Assembly: GCA_017538105.1 (NCBI GenBank)
Contig: JAFYJN010000026.1
Span: 18,897-82,896 of the forward strand
Length of the DNA stretch: 64,000 bases
From: Prevotella sp.
Lineage (GTDB): Bacteria; Bacteroidota; Bacteroidia; Bacteroidales; Bacteroidaceae
Direction of reading: 5' to 3'
Shown here piece by piece: positions 18,552 through 28,720 of the stretch. The first letter of the stretch is position 1. Each line of letters opens with the position of its first letter. The position numbers were made by a program, and so were the translations under genes. The notes beneath the pieces were generated by a model that worked only from the letters and a program-made list of their open reading frames with translations, was not told where the DNA came from and ran no database searches.

Positions 18552-18886
18552 TGAAACAGATAAGCATCCTGAAAGCACAACAGATGGTGGACGAATGGAT
18601 CAAAACCTATGGTGTGCGTTATTTCTCCGAACTCACCAACATGGCCTGTCTCACGGAAGAGGTGGGCGAATTGGCGCGTGTGATGGCCCGCAAATATGGT
18701 GACCAAAGCTTCAAGGCCAATGAGAAAGAAGACCTTGGCGAAGAGATGGCCGACATCCTGTGGGTGCTCCTATGCCTGGCGAACCAGACGGGCATCAACC
18801 TCACCGAAGAGTTTCTCAAGACACTGGAGAAAAAAACCAATCGTGACAGTCTGCGCCATATCGCCAACCCAAAACTGATGGCGTAG
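18551..18886 (+). CDS. MazG-like nucleotide pyrophosphohydrolase
   Basis: A 111-aa member of the all-alpha NTP pyrophosphatase superfamily, expected to hydrolyse (d)NTPs to monophosphates and pyrophosphate. The Mg-binding helices show the family pattern: LTEEVGELARVMARKYG (EExxE, about residues 34-50) and LGEEMADILWVLLCLAN (ExxD, about 62-78). It starts on the last base of the dtd stop (TAATG), so the two genes are translationally coupled, pairing two quality-control enzymes. Confidence 0.88.
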   Translation: MKQISILKAQQMVDEWIKTYGVRYFSELTNMACLTEEVGELARVMARKYGDQSFKANEKEDLGEEMADILWVLLCLANQTGINLTEEFLKTLEKKTNRDSLRHIANPKLMA

Positions 18887-18903
18887 GGGGAACCTCCCCC
18901 TTT

Positions 18904-18922
18904 CCCCCTCCCAAGGAGGGGG
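18904..18922 (+). terminator. GC-rich hairpin after the MazG-like gene
   Basis: CCCCCTCC (18904-18911) and GGAGGGGG (18915-18922) form a tight hairpin 18 bp past the stop codon. There is no T-run, so it may be a transcript-end stabiliser or a degenerate copy of the CCCTCCC/GGGAGGG repeat. Confidence 0.5.
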
Positions 18923-18950
18923 GAACCAAAGGCAAAATAATGGCTGGTTT

Positions 18951-19000
18951 TTACTAGGTTTTACTAGGGATTTCTAGGCATTTCTAGGTTATCTTAGGTT
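18951..19000. repeat. Five-unit array with 10-bp period (CTAGG type)
   Basis: Five consecutive 10-bp units (TTACTAGGTT, TTACTAGGGA, TTTCTAGGCA, TTTCTAGGTT, ATCTTAGGTT) sit upstream of deoC. They share phase and core with the array at 16041-16150; the unit TTTCTAGGCA occurs in both. Confidence 0.7.
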
Positions 19001-19050
19001 CACCGAAAAATAACATAACAAAAAACTCATAAACTAAAAACCCAATAATC

Positions 19051-19932
19051 ATGAACAAATACGAAGAAGCGCTTAGCAAGTATGTCACCGACATCGATGA
19101 TGCCAAGGTGAAAGAAGAAGTGAAAAGAATCATTGCCGAGAAAGTACCCGAAAACGATAATCTCGCGATAAAACGATTCCTCATGGGCAGTATTGAACTG
19201 ACCACACTGAAGACCACCGACTCCGAAGAAAGTGTCATGGCATTCACAGAGAAAGTGAACGCTTTCGACGAGCAGTACCCCACCCTACCCCATGTGGCCA
19301 CCATCTGCGTATATCCCTGTTTCGCCAGTATCGTCAGTCAGACACTGGAGGTGGAAGGAGTGGAAGTGGCCTGCGTTTCTGGCTCTTTCCCCTCGTCACA
19401 GGCACTCATTGAGGTGAAGGTGGCGGAAACAGCGCTGGCCATCAAGGACGGTGCCACGGAGATAGACATCGTGATGCCCGTAGGAAAATTCCTCAGCGGT
19501 GACTATGAGGGTGTCTGTGATGACATCAACGAGATGAAAGCGGCGTGCGGTGAGCACGATATGAAGGTGATTCTTGAGACGGGATGCCTGAAAACGGCTT
19601 CCAACATTAAGAAAGCGTCCATACTGGCGATGTACGCGGGTGCTGACTTCATCAAGACCTCCACGGGCAAGCTTGAACCGGCTGCCACTCCCGAAGCGGC
19701 ATACGTAATGTGCCAGGCCATCAAGGAATACTACGAAGAAACGGGCATACAGATAGGTTTTAAGCCCGCTGGCGGCCTTAACTCGGTGATGGACGCACTG
19801 ATATACTACACTATCGTTAAAGAGGTCCTGGGAGAAAAATGGCTTACCAACAAATGGTTCCGCTTGGGAACAAGCCGATTGGCCAATCTCCTGCTAAGCG
19901 AAGTAGTTGGTGAAGAAACGAAATTCTTCTAA
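19051..19932 (+). CDS. deoC: Deoxyribose-phosphate aldolase
   Basis: A 293-aa class I aldolase that splits 2-deoxyribose-5-phosphate into acetaldehyde and glyceraldehyde-3-phosphate, allowing reuse of deoxynucleosides. DFIKTSTGKLEPAATPEAAYVM (about residues 193-214) contains the Schiff-base lysine. EIDIVMPVGKFLSGDY (about 136-151) and VILETGCLK are further conserved barrel strands, and GFKPAGGLNS supplies the phosphate site. It is slightly longer than the E. coli enzyme, with an extra N-terminal helical stretch common in Bacteroidetes. Confidence 0.95.
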   Translation: MNKYEEALSKYVTDIDDAKVKEEVKRIIAEKVPENDNLAIKRFLMGSIELTTLKTTDSEESVMAFTEKVNAFDEQYPTLPHVATICVYPCFASIVSQTLEVEGVEVACVSGSFPSSQALIEVKVAETALAIKDGATEIDIVMPVGKFLSGDYEGVCDDINEMKAACGEHDMKVILETGCLKTASNIKKASILAMYAGADFIKTSTGKLEPAATPEAAYVMCQAIKEYYEETGIQIGFKPAGGLNSVMDALIYYTIVKEVLGEKWLTNKWFRLGTSRLANLLLSEVVGEETKFF

Positions 19933-19952
19933 ACACTGATGGTGTAAAGTAT

Positions 19953-19994
19953 GGGGTTTGGTGTTCTATATGATGCTATAGAATACCAAACCCC
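19953..19994. terminator. Long hairpin between convergent deoC and the prenyl synthase gene
   Basis: An 18-bp stem, arms 19953-19970 and 19977-19994 (GGGGTTTGG.../...CCAAACCCC, one G-T pair), with a six-base loop. It lies between two convergent genes and can end transcription from both sides, although neither side has a long T-run. Confidence 0.75.
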
Positions 19995-20047
19995 AAATTA
20001 TATTGCAAGATGAAGGCTAAACGCCAAACAACCTTCAATGAAACACA

Positions 20048-21025
20048 TTAAAATTTTCTCTCGGAAATAAAATCCAGATAGGCATGCAAGGAAGTGGAGA
20101 TTGCTTTTTCTTTTACAAATTGTTCAATAAAAGCCTCTCCTTCTTCATGCCATTCGTTCATTTTTTGAATGGCGTAGTCAATGCCTCCATTCTCCTTGGA
20201 AAAAGCCACCAGACGGAGGATTTCCTCCTCGGTTGCGCTACGATGTTTCACGTGTTTCGCTATTTCCAACATCTCCTTGTCCGTTGTAGCGTTCAGGGCG
20301 TACAAAGCGGGCAGGGTGAGTTTGCCTTCCGTCATGTCGTTTCCGGTAGGTTTGCCGATCTCCTTGGAATCATAATAATCAAAGATGTCATCGCGCACCT
20401 GGAAAATCATACCCACAATGGTACCGAAGCGGGTGGCGGCAAGCACCGTTTCTTCATCGGCACCAGCACTGATGGCACCAATTTTCGCGCACGTGGAGAA
20501 GAGAGAAGCGGTCTTTTGTTCGATAATATCATAATAGATGTTCTCGTCCAAGCCATCGTGCGAGAAATTGTTCAACTGCAACAGTTCTCCACTCGACAAT
20601 GTCTGTCCCAATTCAGCCAGACTTTGGATGATCAGCTGCTGTTCTGTGAACGACACATGTAGAAGGGCTGTGGAAAGGATATAGTCGCCAACAAGTACGG
20701 ACACTTTGTTGTTGAAACTGGCATTCAGGGATGGCTGCCCACGGCGTTCACTGCTCTCATCCACCACATCATCGTGTATCAAACTGGCGGTATGCAACAG
20801 TTCAAGACCCAAGGCGGCATGCTGTGTCACCATACTCACTTCACCGAAATTTTTAGCCATCAGGAAAGTAAGGATGGGGCGCATACGCTTTCCACCACGC
20901 TGCTTGATATGGTCGAGAGCCTGTGACAGCAGACCGTCACCATGCGACAGCGACGAGGAAAAGAGTTGTTCGAACCGTTTCAGGTCATCACGAATAGGAG
21001 TGCCAATAAGAGATAGATAATCCAT
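20048..21025 (-). CDS. ispB: Polyprenyl (octaprenyl-type) diphosphate synthase
   Basis: A 325-aa trans-prenyltransferase building the long isoprenoid chain used for menaquinone. The ATG at 21025 (MDYLSLIGTPIRDDLKRFEQ) is preferred over a TTG seven codons upstream. The first Asp-rich motif is LIHDDVVDESSERRGQPSLN (about residues 84-103), the second is FQVRDDIFDYYDSKEIGKPTGND (about 205-227), and GGKRMRPILTFL is the substrate-binding motif. Chain length cannot be read with certainty. The gene is divergent from polA. Confidence 0.9.
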   Translation of the reverse strand: MDYLSLIGTPIRDDLKRFEQLFSSSLSHGDGLLSQALDHIKQRGGKRMRPILTFLMAKNFGEVSMVTQHAALGLELLHTASLIHDDVVDESSERRGQPSLNASFNNKVSVLVGDYILSTALLHVSFTEQQLIIQSLAELGQTLSSGELLQLNNFSHDGLDENIYYDIIEQKTASLFSTCAKIGAISAGADEETVLAATRFGTIVGMIFQVRDDIFDYYDSKEIGKPTGNDMTEGKLTLPALYALNATTDKEMLEIAKHVKHRSATEEEILRLVAFSKENGGIDYAIQKMNEWHEEGEAFIEQFVKEKAISTSLHAYLDFISERKF

Positions 21026-21112
21026 AGCCCTAGAAATTTGTGACAAAATTAGTCATTTTAAATTGATTAATCACAAAAAAATGTGTAATTTTACGCGGAA
21101 AATATCAATCAC

Positions 21113-23878
21113 ATGGACAAACTGTTTCTCATCGATGCCTATGCCCTCATCTACAGGGCCTATTTCGCTTTCATCAAAAACCCGCGAATCAACTCCAAAG
21201 GCTTCAACACGTCGCCCATCATGGGTTTCTGCAACACCTTGCATGAAGTGTTGGAGAAGGAAAATCCCACGTTTATAGCGGTGGCTTTCGACCCCCACGG
21301 ACCCACTTTTCGCCATGAAATCTACGAACCATATAAGGCACAGAGAGAAAAAACGCCCGAAGACATCATAGCTGCCGTACCGATTATCATGGATATCCTC
21401 AAAGCCATGAACATTGAAATATTCATCATGCCTGGTTTTGAGGCGGACGATGTGATAGGCACATTGGCAAAACAAGCGGCACAGATGAACGTCGACACTT
21501 TCATGCTCACGCCCGACAAGGATTATGGACAATTGGTTGGCGACCATATTTATATGTACAAGCCACGTTTTGGCAGCGGTTACGATGTGATGGGAGTGAA
21601 AGAAGTGACGGAAAAATACGGCATCGACAGTCCCGAACAGGTCATCGACCTATTGGCGTTGATGGGCGACTCCGCCGACAATTTCCCTGGCTGTCCAGGG
21701 GTGGGGGAGAAAACAGCCGTGAAACTCATCAACCAATTCGGGTCAATTGAACAACTCATCAGTCGAACCGATGAACTCAAGGGGGCGTTAAAGCAAAAAG
21801 TGGAAGAACATATCGATGACATCAAAATATCAAAATTCCTCGCCACCATCAAAACCGACGTTCCCGTCGTCCTCGATTTGGAAAAAATAAAAGTCAAGGA
21901 ACCCGACAACCAAAAATTAAAAGCCATCTTCACCGAACTCGAATTCAAGACCCTTGCCGACAAATTTCTCAAAAGAAGTGAAAAAACAGCGAAAAAAGGT
22001 CCCGTTGAACTCGATTTGTTTGCGGAATTTACGGGTGAGGGTGCGAGAAGTTCAGAAAATTCCAGTTTTGAGACGGTAAAAACGGTGGCTCACAAATATC
22101 ATCTTGTTGAGAATCAAGAAGATATCAAGAAACTTTGTGATTTTTTATTGACAAATGGTTTTTTAAGTCTAGACACGGAAACCACATCCACCAATGCCAT
22201 CGACGCGGAATTGGTAGGATTGAGCTTCTCAGTGAAGGAACATGAGGCATATTACGTGCCCATCCCCGAAAATTTCGACGAAGCGAAAAAAATTGTCCAA
22301 ATTTTCAAACCCCTTTACGAAAATCCGAAAATCGTGAAGGTGGGACAAAATATCAAATACGACTACATGGTGCTCCGACGTTACGGCGTCGAGTTACAAG
22401 GTCAGTTGTTCGACACCATGGTGGCCCATTACCTCATCCAACCCGAGTTACGCCACAATATGGATTACATGGCGGAGACGTTCCTCCATTACCAGACCAT
22501 CCATATCGACGAACTCATCGGACCGAAAGGGAAAACCCAGAAGTCGATGCGCGAACTGACACCGGCAGAGATTTATGAATATGCCTCCGAGGACGCCGAC
22601 ATCACGCTGCAACTGAAAAACGTGTTGGAGCCCAAACTGAGAGAGGGTGGGGTAGAGCAACTCTTCCATGATGTGGAGATGCCCCTCGTCAAGGTCCTTG
22701 CCGAGATGGAGCTGACAGGAGTGCGCATCGACACGCTGTCGCTCGAAGAGACATCACGGCAGCTCACCGCCCGCATGAACGAATTGGAGACACGTATCTA
22801 CGAGTTGGCGGGTGAACAGTTCAACATCGCGTCGCCCAAACAGGTGGGAGACATCCTCTTCGCCAAGATGCAGATTGTGGAGAAACCGAAGAAGACGAAG
22901 ACGGGACAGTTCGTCACCAGTGAGGACGTGCTCCAGGCCCTCAAGGGCAAACATGAGATCGTTGCCGACATCCTCGCCCACCGGGGACTGAAAAAACTCC
23001 TCGGCACCTATGTCGATGCGCTGCCCAAACTCATCAACCCACGCACAGGACATATCCACACGTCGTTCAACCAGACGGTGACGGCCACGGGACGCCTCTC
23101 CTCCAGCGACCCCAACCTGCAGAATATCCCTGTGCGCGGCGAAGATGGCAAGGAGATACGCAAGGCGTTCGTCCCAGAGGAAGGCTGTCTCTTCTTCTCC
23201 GCCGACTACAGTCAGATTGAGCTGCGCGTGATGGCGCACCTGAGTCAGGACGAACGGATGATTGAGGCGTTCCGTGAAGGGTACGACATCCATGCGGCCA
23301 CGGCGGCACGTATCTACCACGAGACGATGGAGTCGGTGACACGTGACCAGCGCACCAAGGCCAAACGCGCCAATTTCGGCATCATCTATGGCATCACCGT
23401 CTTCGGACTGGCCGAGCGGCTGGGCATAGAACGGGCAGAGGCACGACAGCTCATGGACGGCTATTTCGAGATGTTCCCGCAGGTGCGCGAATATATGGAA
23501 CAAGCCAAGGAGCAGGCACGTGAGAAAGGATATGTGGAGACCTTCTTCCACCGCCGCCGGTTCCTGCCCGACATTCACTCCGCCAATGCCACCGTCAGGG
23601 GCTTTGCCGAGCGAAATGCCATCAACGCCCCCATCCAGGGCAGTGCCGCCGACATCATCAAGGTGGCCATGGTACATATCTTCAACCGCTTCCGCGCCGA
23701 AGGTATCCGTTCGAAGATGATCCTGCAGGTACACGACGAATTGAACTTCTCCGTGCTGCCCGAAGAGAAGGATAGGGTAGAGCAGATTGTCATCGAGGAG
23801 ATGCAGAACGCCTATCCCCTCTGCGTGCCCCTCATCGCCGACGCAGGGTGGGGGAACAACTGGCTCGAAGCCCACTAA
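21113..23878 (+). CDS. polA: DNA polymerase I
   Basis: A 921-aa three-domain polymerase for Okazaki fragment maturation and repair. Residues about 1-290 form the 5'-3' exonuclease (LFLIDAYALIYRAYFAF, MPGFEADDVIGTLA, GDSADNFPGCPGVGEKTA). About 335-520 is the 3'-5' exonuclease. FLSLDTETTSTNAIDAELVG retains the D-x-E pair, so proofreading is probably active. The polymerase domain follows (TGRLSSSDPNLQNIPVR, SADYSQIELRVMAHLS with the catalytic Asp, AKRANFGIIYG, and LQVHDELNF with the second catalytic Asp). Length is normal. The weak TGTAATTTTA upstream could be its -7 box. Confidence 0.97.
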   Translation: MDKLFLIDAYALIYRAYFAFIKNPRINSKGFNTSPIMGFCNTLHEVLEKENPTFIAVAFDPHGPTFRHEIYEPYKAQREKTPEDIIAAVPIIMDILKAMNIEIFIMPGFEADDVIGTLAKQAAQMNVDTFMLTPDKDYGQLVGDHIYMYKPRFGSGYDVMGVKEVTEKYGIDSPEQVIDLLALMGDSADNFPGCPGVGEKTAVKLINQFGSIEQLISRTDELKGALKQKVEEHIDDIKISKFLATIKTDVPVVLDLEKIKVKEPDNQKLKAIFTELEFKTLADKFLKRSEKTAKKGPVELDLFAEFTGEGARSSENSSFETVKTVAHKYHLVENQEDIKKLCDFLLTNGFLSLDTETTSTNAIDAELVGLSFSVKEHEAYYVPIPENFDEAKKIVQIFKPLYENPKIVKVGQNIKYDYMVLRRYGVELQGQLFDTMVAHYLIQPELRHNMDYMAETFLHYQTIHIDELIGPKGKTQKSMRELTPAEIYEYASEDADITLQLKNVLEPKLREGGVEQLFHDVEMPLVKVLAEMELTGVRIDTLSLEETSRQLTARMNELETRIYELAGEQFNIASPKQVGDILFAKMQIVEKPKKTKTGQFVTSEDVLQALKGKHEIVADILAHRGLKKLLGTYVDALPKLINPRTGHIHTSFNQTVTATGRLSSSDPNLQNIPVRGEDGKEIRKAFVPEEGCLFFSADYSQIELRVMAHLSQDERMIEAFREGYDIHAATAARIYHETMESVTRDQRTKAKRANFGIIYGITVFGLAERLGIERAEARQLMDGYFEMFPQVREYMEQAKEQAREKGYVETFFHRRRFLPDIHSANATVRGFAERNAINAPIQGSAADIIKVAMVHIFNRFRAEGIRSKMILQVHDELNFSVLPEEKDRVEQIVIEEMQNAYPLCVPLIADAGWGNNWLEAH

Positions 23879-23948
23879 AAGGATTTTTGAAAAATCTTTA
23901 CAAATATACGAATTCAAAACTACTTCCATTTAGAAAAACAATCGCTCT

Positions 23949-26267
23949 ATGATGACTAAGAATCTTTCTTTTTCTGCATTCATGAGTCTCCTGCTCATGA
24001 TGCTATTGTCGTGCAATGGCCAGAAATGGTCGGAGAAGCAGATAGACAATTTCATGCTCGTTGAACAAGGTGATGGTGCCACGTTGGGTTACTCGCCCAC
24101 CTCGGGTGTCAAACTGCTGACCGTCGATGGCTATGCCTTCAAGGACCTGAACCATAACGACTCACTGGATAAATATGAGGACTGGCGCCTCAGTGGAGAG
24201 GAGCGTGCCGCCGACCTGGCCTCAAAACTCTCCATAGAGGAGATTGCCGGACTGATGCTCTATAGCAGTCATCAGTCGGTGCCCATGGTGGAGCGGATGG
24301 GCTTCGGCGCCTCCACCTACAACAACCAATCGTTTGAGGAGAGCGGTGCCAAGGCTTCCGACCTGTCGGACGACCAGAAGAAATTCCTTCGCGACGACCA
24401 CCTGCGTGCCGTTCTGGTGACCGGTGTGGAGAGTCCAGCCATCGCCGCCGAATGGAACAACAAGATGCAGGCGTTCGTCGAAGGGCTCGACCATGGCGTT
24501 CCCGTCAACACCAGCTCCGACCCCCGCCATGAGGCGAAGGCAACCACCGAGTTCAACGCCGGTGCGGGAGGACAAATCTCGCAGTGGCCCACCTCGCTCG
24601 GTCTGGCTGCCACTTTCGATCCACAACTGGTACATCGTTTCGGAGAGATTGCCTCCGAGGAATACCGTGCGTTGGGCATCGCCACCGCCCTGTCGCCACA
24701 GGTGGACATCGCCACTGAGCCGCGCTGGTTCCGCTTCAACGGCACCTTCGGCGAAGACCCGCAGCTGTCCACCGATATGGCCCGCGCCTATTGCGATGCT
24801 TTCCAGACCACACCTGAGGAAAAAGGGTGGGGGACAAAGAGCGTCAATGCCATGGTCAAGCACTGGTATGGATATGGCGCACAGGAGGGAGGACGCGATT
24901 CCCACTTCGCCTCGGGTAAATATGCCGTCTATCCCGGCAACAAGAGGACGTTGCACAAACAATCTTTTGTGGAAGGAGCGTTCAAGTTGGAAGGTGGCAC
25001 CAAGATGGCCTCTGCCGTGATGCCCATCTACAGCATCCTGTGGAACCAAGACCCCTCGGGCGAGAATGTGGGCGGTGGATTCAGCAAATGGATGATAGAG
25101 CAGCAGCTCAGGACTGAGGCGAAGTTCGAAGGTGTGGTATGTACCGACTGGGGTATCACGCAGGACATGAAGGTGCTCGACAGTCCGCGAGGTGGCAAAC
25201 CGTGGGGTGTGGAACCGCTGACGGAGGCAGAGCGCCACTATAAGATTTTACAGGCGGGAGTGGACCAATTTGGTGGTAACAACGAGATTGGTCCGGTGTT
25301 GGAAGCTTACCAGATGTGGAGCAAGGACTTTGGCGAGGCCAGTGCCCGAGAGCGTTTTGAGCTGTCTACCCGTCGGTTGTTGCTCAACGTGTTCCGTGTG
25401 GGACTGTTTGAGAACCCCTATCTTGACCCTGCCGCATCGCAGAAGATAGTTGGCAACGCCGAGTTTATGAAAGAAGGCTATGAGGCCCAGCTGAAATCGG
25501 TGGTGATGCTGAAGAACCACGCCAACCAGGTGCTGCCGCTGAAAGACAGGAAGAAAGTTTATGTGCCCAAGCGTCACTTCCCCGCCATTCCCGGTATGTG
25601 GGGCGGCATCTCCGAGGAGAAGACCGAGGAGCCGATAGACCTGTCGTTGGTAAAGAAATATTTCGATGTGGTGGAACAGCCCGACCAGGCCGATTTCGCC
25701 CTCTGTCTGATTGAGGAGCCCAGCACCAGTGTGGGCTACAGTGCCGACGACGTGAAGAAAGGAGGCAACGGCTATGTACCCGTCAGTCTGCAGTATGACG
25801 ACTATACGGCCGCTGATGCCCGTCCAGTGAGCATTGCCGGTGGCGACCCCATGGAGAAAACCACAAACCGTAGTTTCCGTGGTAAGACCGTGAAGACCTA
25901 CAACCGCGACGATATGGTGATGGTGATGGAAACGAAGAAAGCGATGGGCGACAAGCCTGTTGTGGTCGTTGTGGAGACAGGCAGGCCCATCGTCCTTGCT
26001 GAGATAGAGCCATCCGCCGATGCCATCCTCATCTCCTTCAACGTACAACACCAGGCGTTGCTCGACATCATCAGCGGCAAGACGGAGCCTTCTGCCCTGT
26101 TGCCCATGCAGATGCCTGCCGACATGAAGGCGGTGGAGGAGCAGCTGGAAGATGTGCCTCGCGACATGCGTTGCTACCAGGATGCTGACGGTCATACCTA
26201 CGACTTCGCTTTCGGACTGAATTGGAGCGGTGTCATCAGTGATGAGCGTGTGAAGAAATACAAATAA
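23949..26267 (+). CDS. Glycoside hydrolase family 3 lipoprotein (beta-glucosidase-like)
   Basis: A 772-aa exo-glycosidase. The N-terminus is a lipoprotein signal ([11 protein letters not shown], lipobox Cys near residue 22), so the enzyme is probably membrane-anchored. The GH3 N-terminal barrel spans about residues 65-430. It shows [25 protein letters not shown] (substrate pocket), [20 protein letters not shown] (the KHF/Y-type motif) and [15 protein letters not shown], whose Asp is the expected nucleophile. The C-terminal alpha/beta sandwich follows ([14 protein letters not shown]) and the final [11 protein letters not shown]-like end is present. Beta-glucosidase or beta-xylosidase activity on plant oligosaccharides is likely; the exact substrate is not readable. 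Start at 23949 or at the ATG one codon later. Confidence 0.88.
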   Translation: MMTKNLSFSAFMSLLLMMLLSCNGQKWSEKQIDNFMLVEQGDGATLGYSPTSGVKLLTVDGYAFKDLNHNDSLDKYEDWRLSGEERAADLASKLSIEEIAGLMLYSSHQSVPMVERMGFGASTYNNQSFEESGAKASDLSDDQKKFLRDDHLRAVLVTGVESPAIAAEWNNKMQAFVEGLDHGVPVNTSSDPRHEAKATTEFNAGAGGQISQWPTSLGLAATFDPQLVHRFGEIASEEYRALGIATALSPQVDIATEPRWFRFNGTFGEDPQLSTDMARAYCDAFQTTPEEKGWGTKSVNAMVKHWYGYGAQEGGRDSHFASGKYAVYPGNKRTLHKQSFVEGAFKLEGGTKMASAVMPIYSILWNQDPSGENVGGGFSKWMIEQQLRTEAKFEGVVCTDWGITQDMKVLDSPRGGKPWGVEPLTEAERHYKILQAGVDQFGGNNEIGPVLEAYQMWSKDFGEASARERFELSTRRLLLNVFRVGLFENPYLDPAASQKIVGNAEFMKEGYEAQLKSVVMLKNHANQVLPLKDRKKVYVPKRHFPAIPGMWGGISEEKTEEPIDLSLVKKYFDVVEQPDQADFALCLIEEPSTSVGYSADDVKKGGNGYVPVSLQYDDYTAADARPVSIAGGDPMEKTTNRSFRGKTVKTYNRDDMVMVMETKKAMGDKPVVVVVETGRPIVLAEIEPSADAILISFNVQHQALLDIISGKTEPSALLPMQMPADMKAVEEQLEDVPRDMRCYQDADGHTYDFAFGLNWSGVISDERVKKYK

Positions 26268-26301
26268 TCCCGGTAGTCTTTCAAATATCAAGAAAGTTTG
26301 G

Positions 26302-26309
26302 TAATTTTG
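26302..26309 (+). promoter_or_regulatory. -7 box (TAATTTTG) of ychF
   Basis: TAATTTTG matches the Bacteroidetes -7 consensus 28 bp before the ychF ATG. The -33 region has only TTTC (26279-26282). Confidence 0.4.
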
Positions 26310-26337
26310 CAGCATCATTAACAACCGATAGAAAGAA

Positions 26338-27438
26338 ATGGCATTAAAATGTGGTATCGTAGGATTGCCCAACGTGGGTAAATCGACATTGTTCAACTGT
26401 CTGTCGAGTGCCAAGGCACAGGCAGCCAACTTCCCCTTCTGCACCATCGAACCCAATGTGGGCGTCATCACCGTGCCCGACGAGAGGCTTACCAAATTAG
26501 CCGAATTGGTACACCCGGGACGTATCGTTCCCGCCACGTGCGAGATCGTAGATATCGCCGGTCTGGTGAAAGGGGCCTCGAAGGGTGAGGGCCTGGGCAA
26601 CAAGTTCCTCGGCAACATTCGTGAGACGGATGCCATCATCCATGTGTTGCGCTGCTTCGACGACGACAATATCACCCATGTTGACGGTACCATCGACCCC
26701 ATACGCGACAAGGAGATTATCGACACCGAGCTGCAGCTGAAAGACCTGGAGACCGTGGAGGCACGGCTTAACAAACAACTCAAGCCCGCCGCGGCAGGCA
26801 ACAAAGAGGCGAAGCTCGAAGTGGGCGTGCTGAATGCCTATAAGGAAGCGCTCGAACAAGGCAAGAACGCCCGCACCGTGACCTTCGACTCCAAGGAGGA
26901 GCAACAAGTGGCCCACGACCTGTTCTTGCTCACCGCCAAGCCCGTGCTCTACGTGTGCAATGTCGATGAGAGCGCTGCCAAGGAAGGCAACGACTATTCC
27001 CGACGCGTGGAGCAGGTGGCCAAGGACGAGGGCGCGGAGATACTGGTCATCGCCGCCAAGACGGAGGAAGACATCGCCTCGTTTGAGAGCTATGAAGACA
27101 AGCAACTGTTCCTCGATGAGCTGGGACTGGAGGAGAGTGGTGTCAACCGCCTCATCAAAAAGGCCTATTCGCTGCTTAACCTCGAGACGTTCATCACCGC
27201 CGGACCCATGGAGGTGAAGGCGTGGACCTACCGCAAGGGCTGGAAAGCACCGCAATGCGCGGGTGTCATACATACCGACTTCGAAAAGGGTTTCATCCGT
27301 GCTGAGGTCATCAAATACGATGACTATATCCACTATGGCAGCGAGGCTGCCGTGCGTGAAGCTGGCAAGATGGGCATCGAAGGCAAGGACTATGTGGTGC
27401 AGGATGGCGACATCATGCACTTCCGGTTTAATGTGTAA
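26338..27438 (+). CDS. ychF: Redox-regulated ATPase/GTP-binding protein YchF
   Basis: A 366-aa Obg-like translation-associated P-loop protein that prefers ATP. The G1 motif is [17 protein letters not shown] (about residues 6-22), G3 is [20 protein letters not shown] (about 71-90). The NKxD motif is altered as usual in this family (YVCNVDES). The coiled-coil insertion is about 128-160, and the C-terminal TGS domain ends [23 protein letters not shown]. Universally conserved and complete. Confidence 0.97.
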   Translation: MALKCGIVGLPNVGKSTLFNCLSSAKAQAANFPFCTIEPNVGVITVPDERLTKLAELVHPGRIVPATCEIVDIAGLVKGASKGEGLGNKFLGNIRETDAIIHVLRCFDDDNITHVDGTIDPIRDKEIIDTELQLKDLETVEARLNKQLKPAAAGNKEAKLEVGVLNAYKEALEQGKNARTVTFDSKEEQQVAHDLFLLTAKPVLYVCNVDESAAKEGNDYSRRVEQVAKDEGAEILVIAAKTEEDIASFESYEDKQLFLDELGLEESGVNRLIKKAYSLLNLETFITAGPMEVKAWTYRKGWKAPQCAGVIHTDFEKGFIRAEVIKYDDYIHYGSEAAVREAGKMGIEGKDYVVQDGDIMHFRFNV

Positions 27439-27494
27439 ACCCACCCCGGCCCTCCCGAAGGGACACCCACCCCGACCCTCCCAAAGGGAGGGGG
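27439..27494. repeat. Two GC-rich palindromic units after ychF
   Basis: Units at 27439-27463 (partly truncated) and 27464-27494 begin at the base after the ychF stop codon. They lead into GTTAAGGGGTGAGAGGTGAG, which matches the sequence after the apt copy at 15960. Downstream (27547-27620) are ACTCCTTAACTTCTTTA and AACATTCAACACTCG motifs shared with other gaps. Confidence 0.75.
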
Positions 27495-27621
27495 CGTTAA
27501 GGGGTGAGAGGTGAGAAGTGAGGGGTGAGAGATATGTCAGCAGGGTAATGGCTTAACTCCTTAACTTCTTTAATAACATTCAACACTCGTAACTCGTCAC
27601 TCATAACTCGTCATTAAAAAT

Positions 27622-28533
27622 ATGTTCAGCTATATTGTCTGGAACCCCGATGAGGTGGCTTTACACCTCGGATCATTCTCCATCCGCTGGTATTCATTGT
27701 GCTGGTTGCTTGGACTGGCCTGTGCTTTCTTTATTGTGAAATATCTTTACAAGAAAGAGAAAATCAAGGATGAATATTTCGACCCGCTGTTTATCTATTG
27801 TTTCTTCGGAATACTCATCGGCGCACGACTGGGACACTGCCTGTTCTATGAACCCGACTATTTCCTCAGCAGCTGGGAGCATGTAGTGGAGATGTTCCTG
27901 CCCATGCACAAGATGGCTGATGGCTCTTGGAAATTCACGGGTTACGAGGGACTGGCCTCTCATGGTGGTACATTGGGACTGATGATTGCGCTGTGGCTCT
28001 ATTATAAGAAGACGAAGGTCAACCTCTGGAAGGTGCTCGACATGATTGCCATCGCCACGCCCACCACCGCCTGTTTCATTCGCTTGGGTAACCTCATGAA
28101 TTCGGAAATCATCGGCAAGGTGACCGACGTGCCCTGGGCGTTCATCTTCCAAGCCGCCGGACCGGAATATGCGGGAGCTCCCCGTCATCCTGGACAGCTC
28201 TACGAGGCCATCGCCTATTTCATCTTTTTCTTTATTGGCTGGTATCTCTACAAGAGAAGCAAAAAAGAACAGCAAACAACAAACGACAACACTCAACACT
28301 CAACACTCAACACTCAACCCTCCAAAACTGTCGGTTCCGGCTTTTTCTTCGGTCTCTGTCTCACCCTGATTTTCACCGCCCGTTTTTTCATTGAGTTTAC
28401 CAAAGAGACGCAGGTTGACTTTGAGAACGGAATGCCTCTCGACATGGGTCAGTTGCTGAGTATCCCCTTCATCATCCTCGGCATCGCCTGTATGAAAGGC
28501 GGCAAGTGGCTTAAGAAGTTGGGTGCCGAATAA
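27622..28533 (+). CDS. lgt: Prolipoprotein diacylglyceryl transferase
   Basis: A 303-aa inner-membrane enzyme that adds diacylglycerol to the lipobox cysteine, the first step of lipoprotein maturation. Seven hydrophobic segments are visible. Conserved residues: [12 protein letters not shown] (about 68-80), [16 protein letters not shown] (about 113-128, catalytic His) and the Lgt signature [18 protein letters not shown] (about 152-170). HPGQLYEAI and RFFIEFTKE are also present. Between the last two helices is an unusual low-complexity insert (about residues 214-232, [20 protein letters not shown]). It is encoded by ACACTCAAC-type repeats that also occur in intergenic regions. It likely lies in a cytoplasmic loop. 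Confidence 0.94.
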   Translation: MFSYIVWNPDEVALHLGSFSIRWYSLCWLLGLACAFFIVKYLYKKEKIKDEYFDPLFIYCFFGILIGARLGHCLFYEPDYFLSSWEHVVEMFLPMHKMADGSWKFTGYEGLASHGGTLGLMIALWLYYKKTKVNLWKVLDMIAIATPTTACFIRLGNLMNSEIIGKVTDVPWAFIFQAAGPEYAGAPRHPGQLYEAIAYFIFFFIGWYLYKRSKKEQQTTNDNTQHSTLNTQPSKTVGSGFFFGLCLTLIFTARFFIEFTKETQVDFENGMPLDMGQLLSIPFIILGIACMKGGKWLKKLGAE

Positions 28534-28598
28534 GCCACTCTCACAAGCCATGGCTTTTTCTATGTCACAGAGATAGAAATAATTATTTCCGTCTGATT

Positions 28599-28630
28599 TT
28601 TGGTGGAATGTGTTTTTTTTGATACTTTTG
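28599..28630 (+). promoter_or_regulatory. tRNA-Arg promoter
   Basis: TTTG (28599-28602), a 20-bp spacer and TACTTTTG (28623-28630) match the Bacteroidetes promoter, placing the start about 10 nt before the tRNA. Confidence 0.6.
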
Positions 28631-28646
28631 CACACACTTTTGGAAA

Positions 28647-28720
28647 GGTCCCGTAGCTTAGCTGAATAGAGCGTCAGATTCCGGTTCTGAAGGTCTTGGG
28701 TTTGAATCCCAACGGGATCA
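28647..28720 (+). tRNA. tRNA-Arg (anticodon CCG)
   Basis: Folds as a cloverleaf. The acceptor arm GGTCCCG pairs with CGGGATC at the 3' end. The anticodon stem TCAGA/TCTGA encloses the loop TTCCGGT with anticodon CCG. The T arm is TTGGG-TTTGAAT-CCCAA. The discriminator base is A; CCA is not encoded. An intrinsic terminator follows at 28731-28774. The last 17 bases plus one recur downstream (28814-28831), the usual sign of integration at a tRNA. Confidence 0.92.

Noticed and set aside
20244-20259. A third parS-like sequence, TGTTTCACGTGTTTCG, inside the prenyl synthase gene
   Set aside because: Only the left half and core match the consensus; the right arm is wrong in several positions and it is within conserved coding sequence.
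22754-23929. A 391-codon open frame opposite polA
   Set aside because: Shadow of the polymerase domain; no independent start signal or family features.
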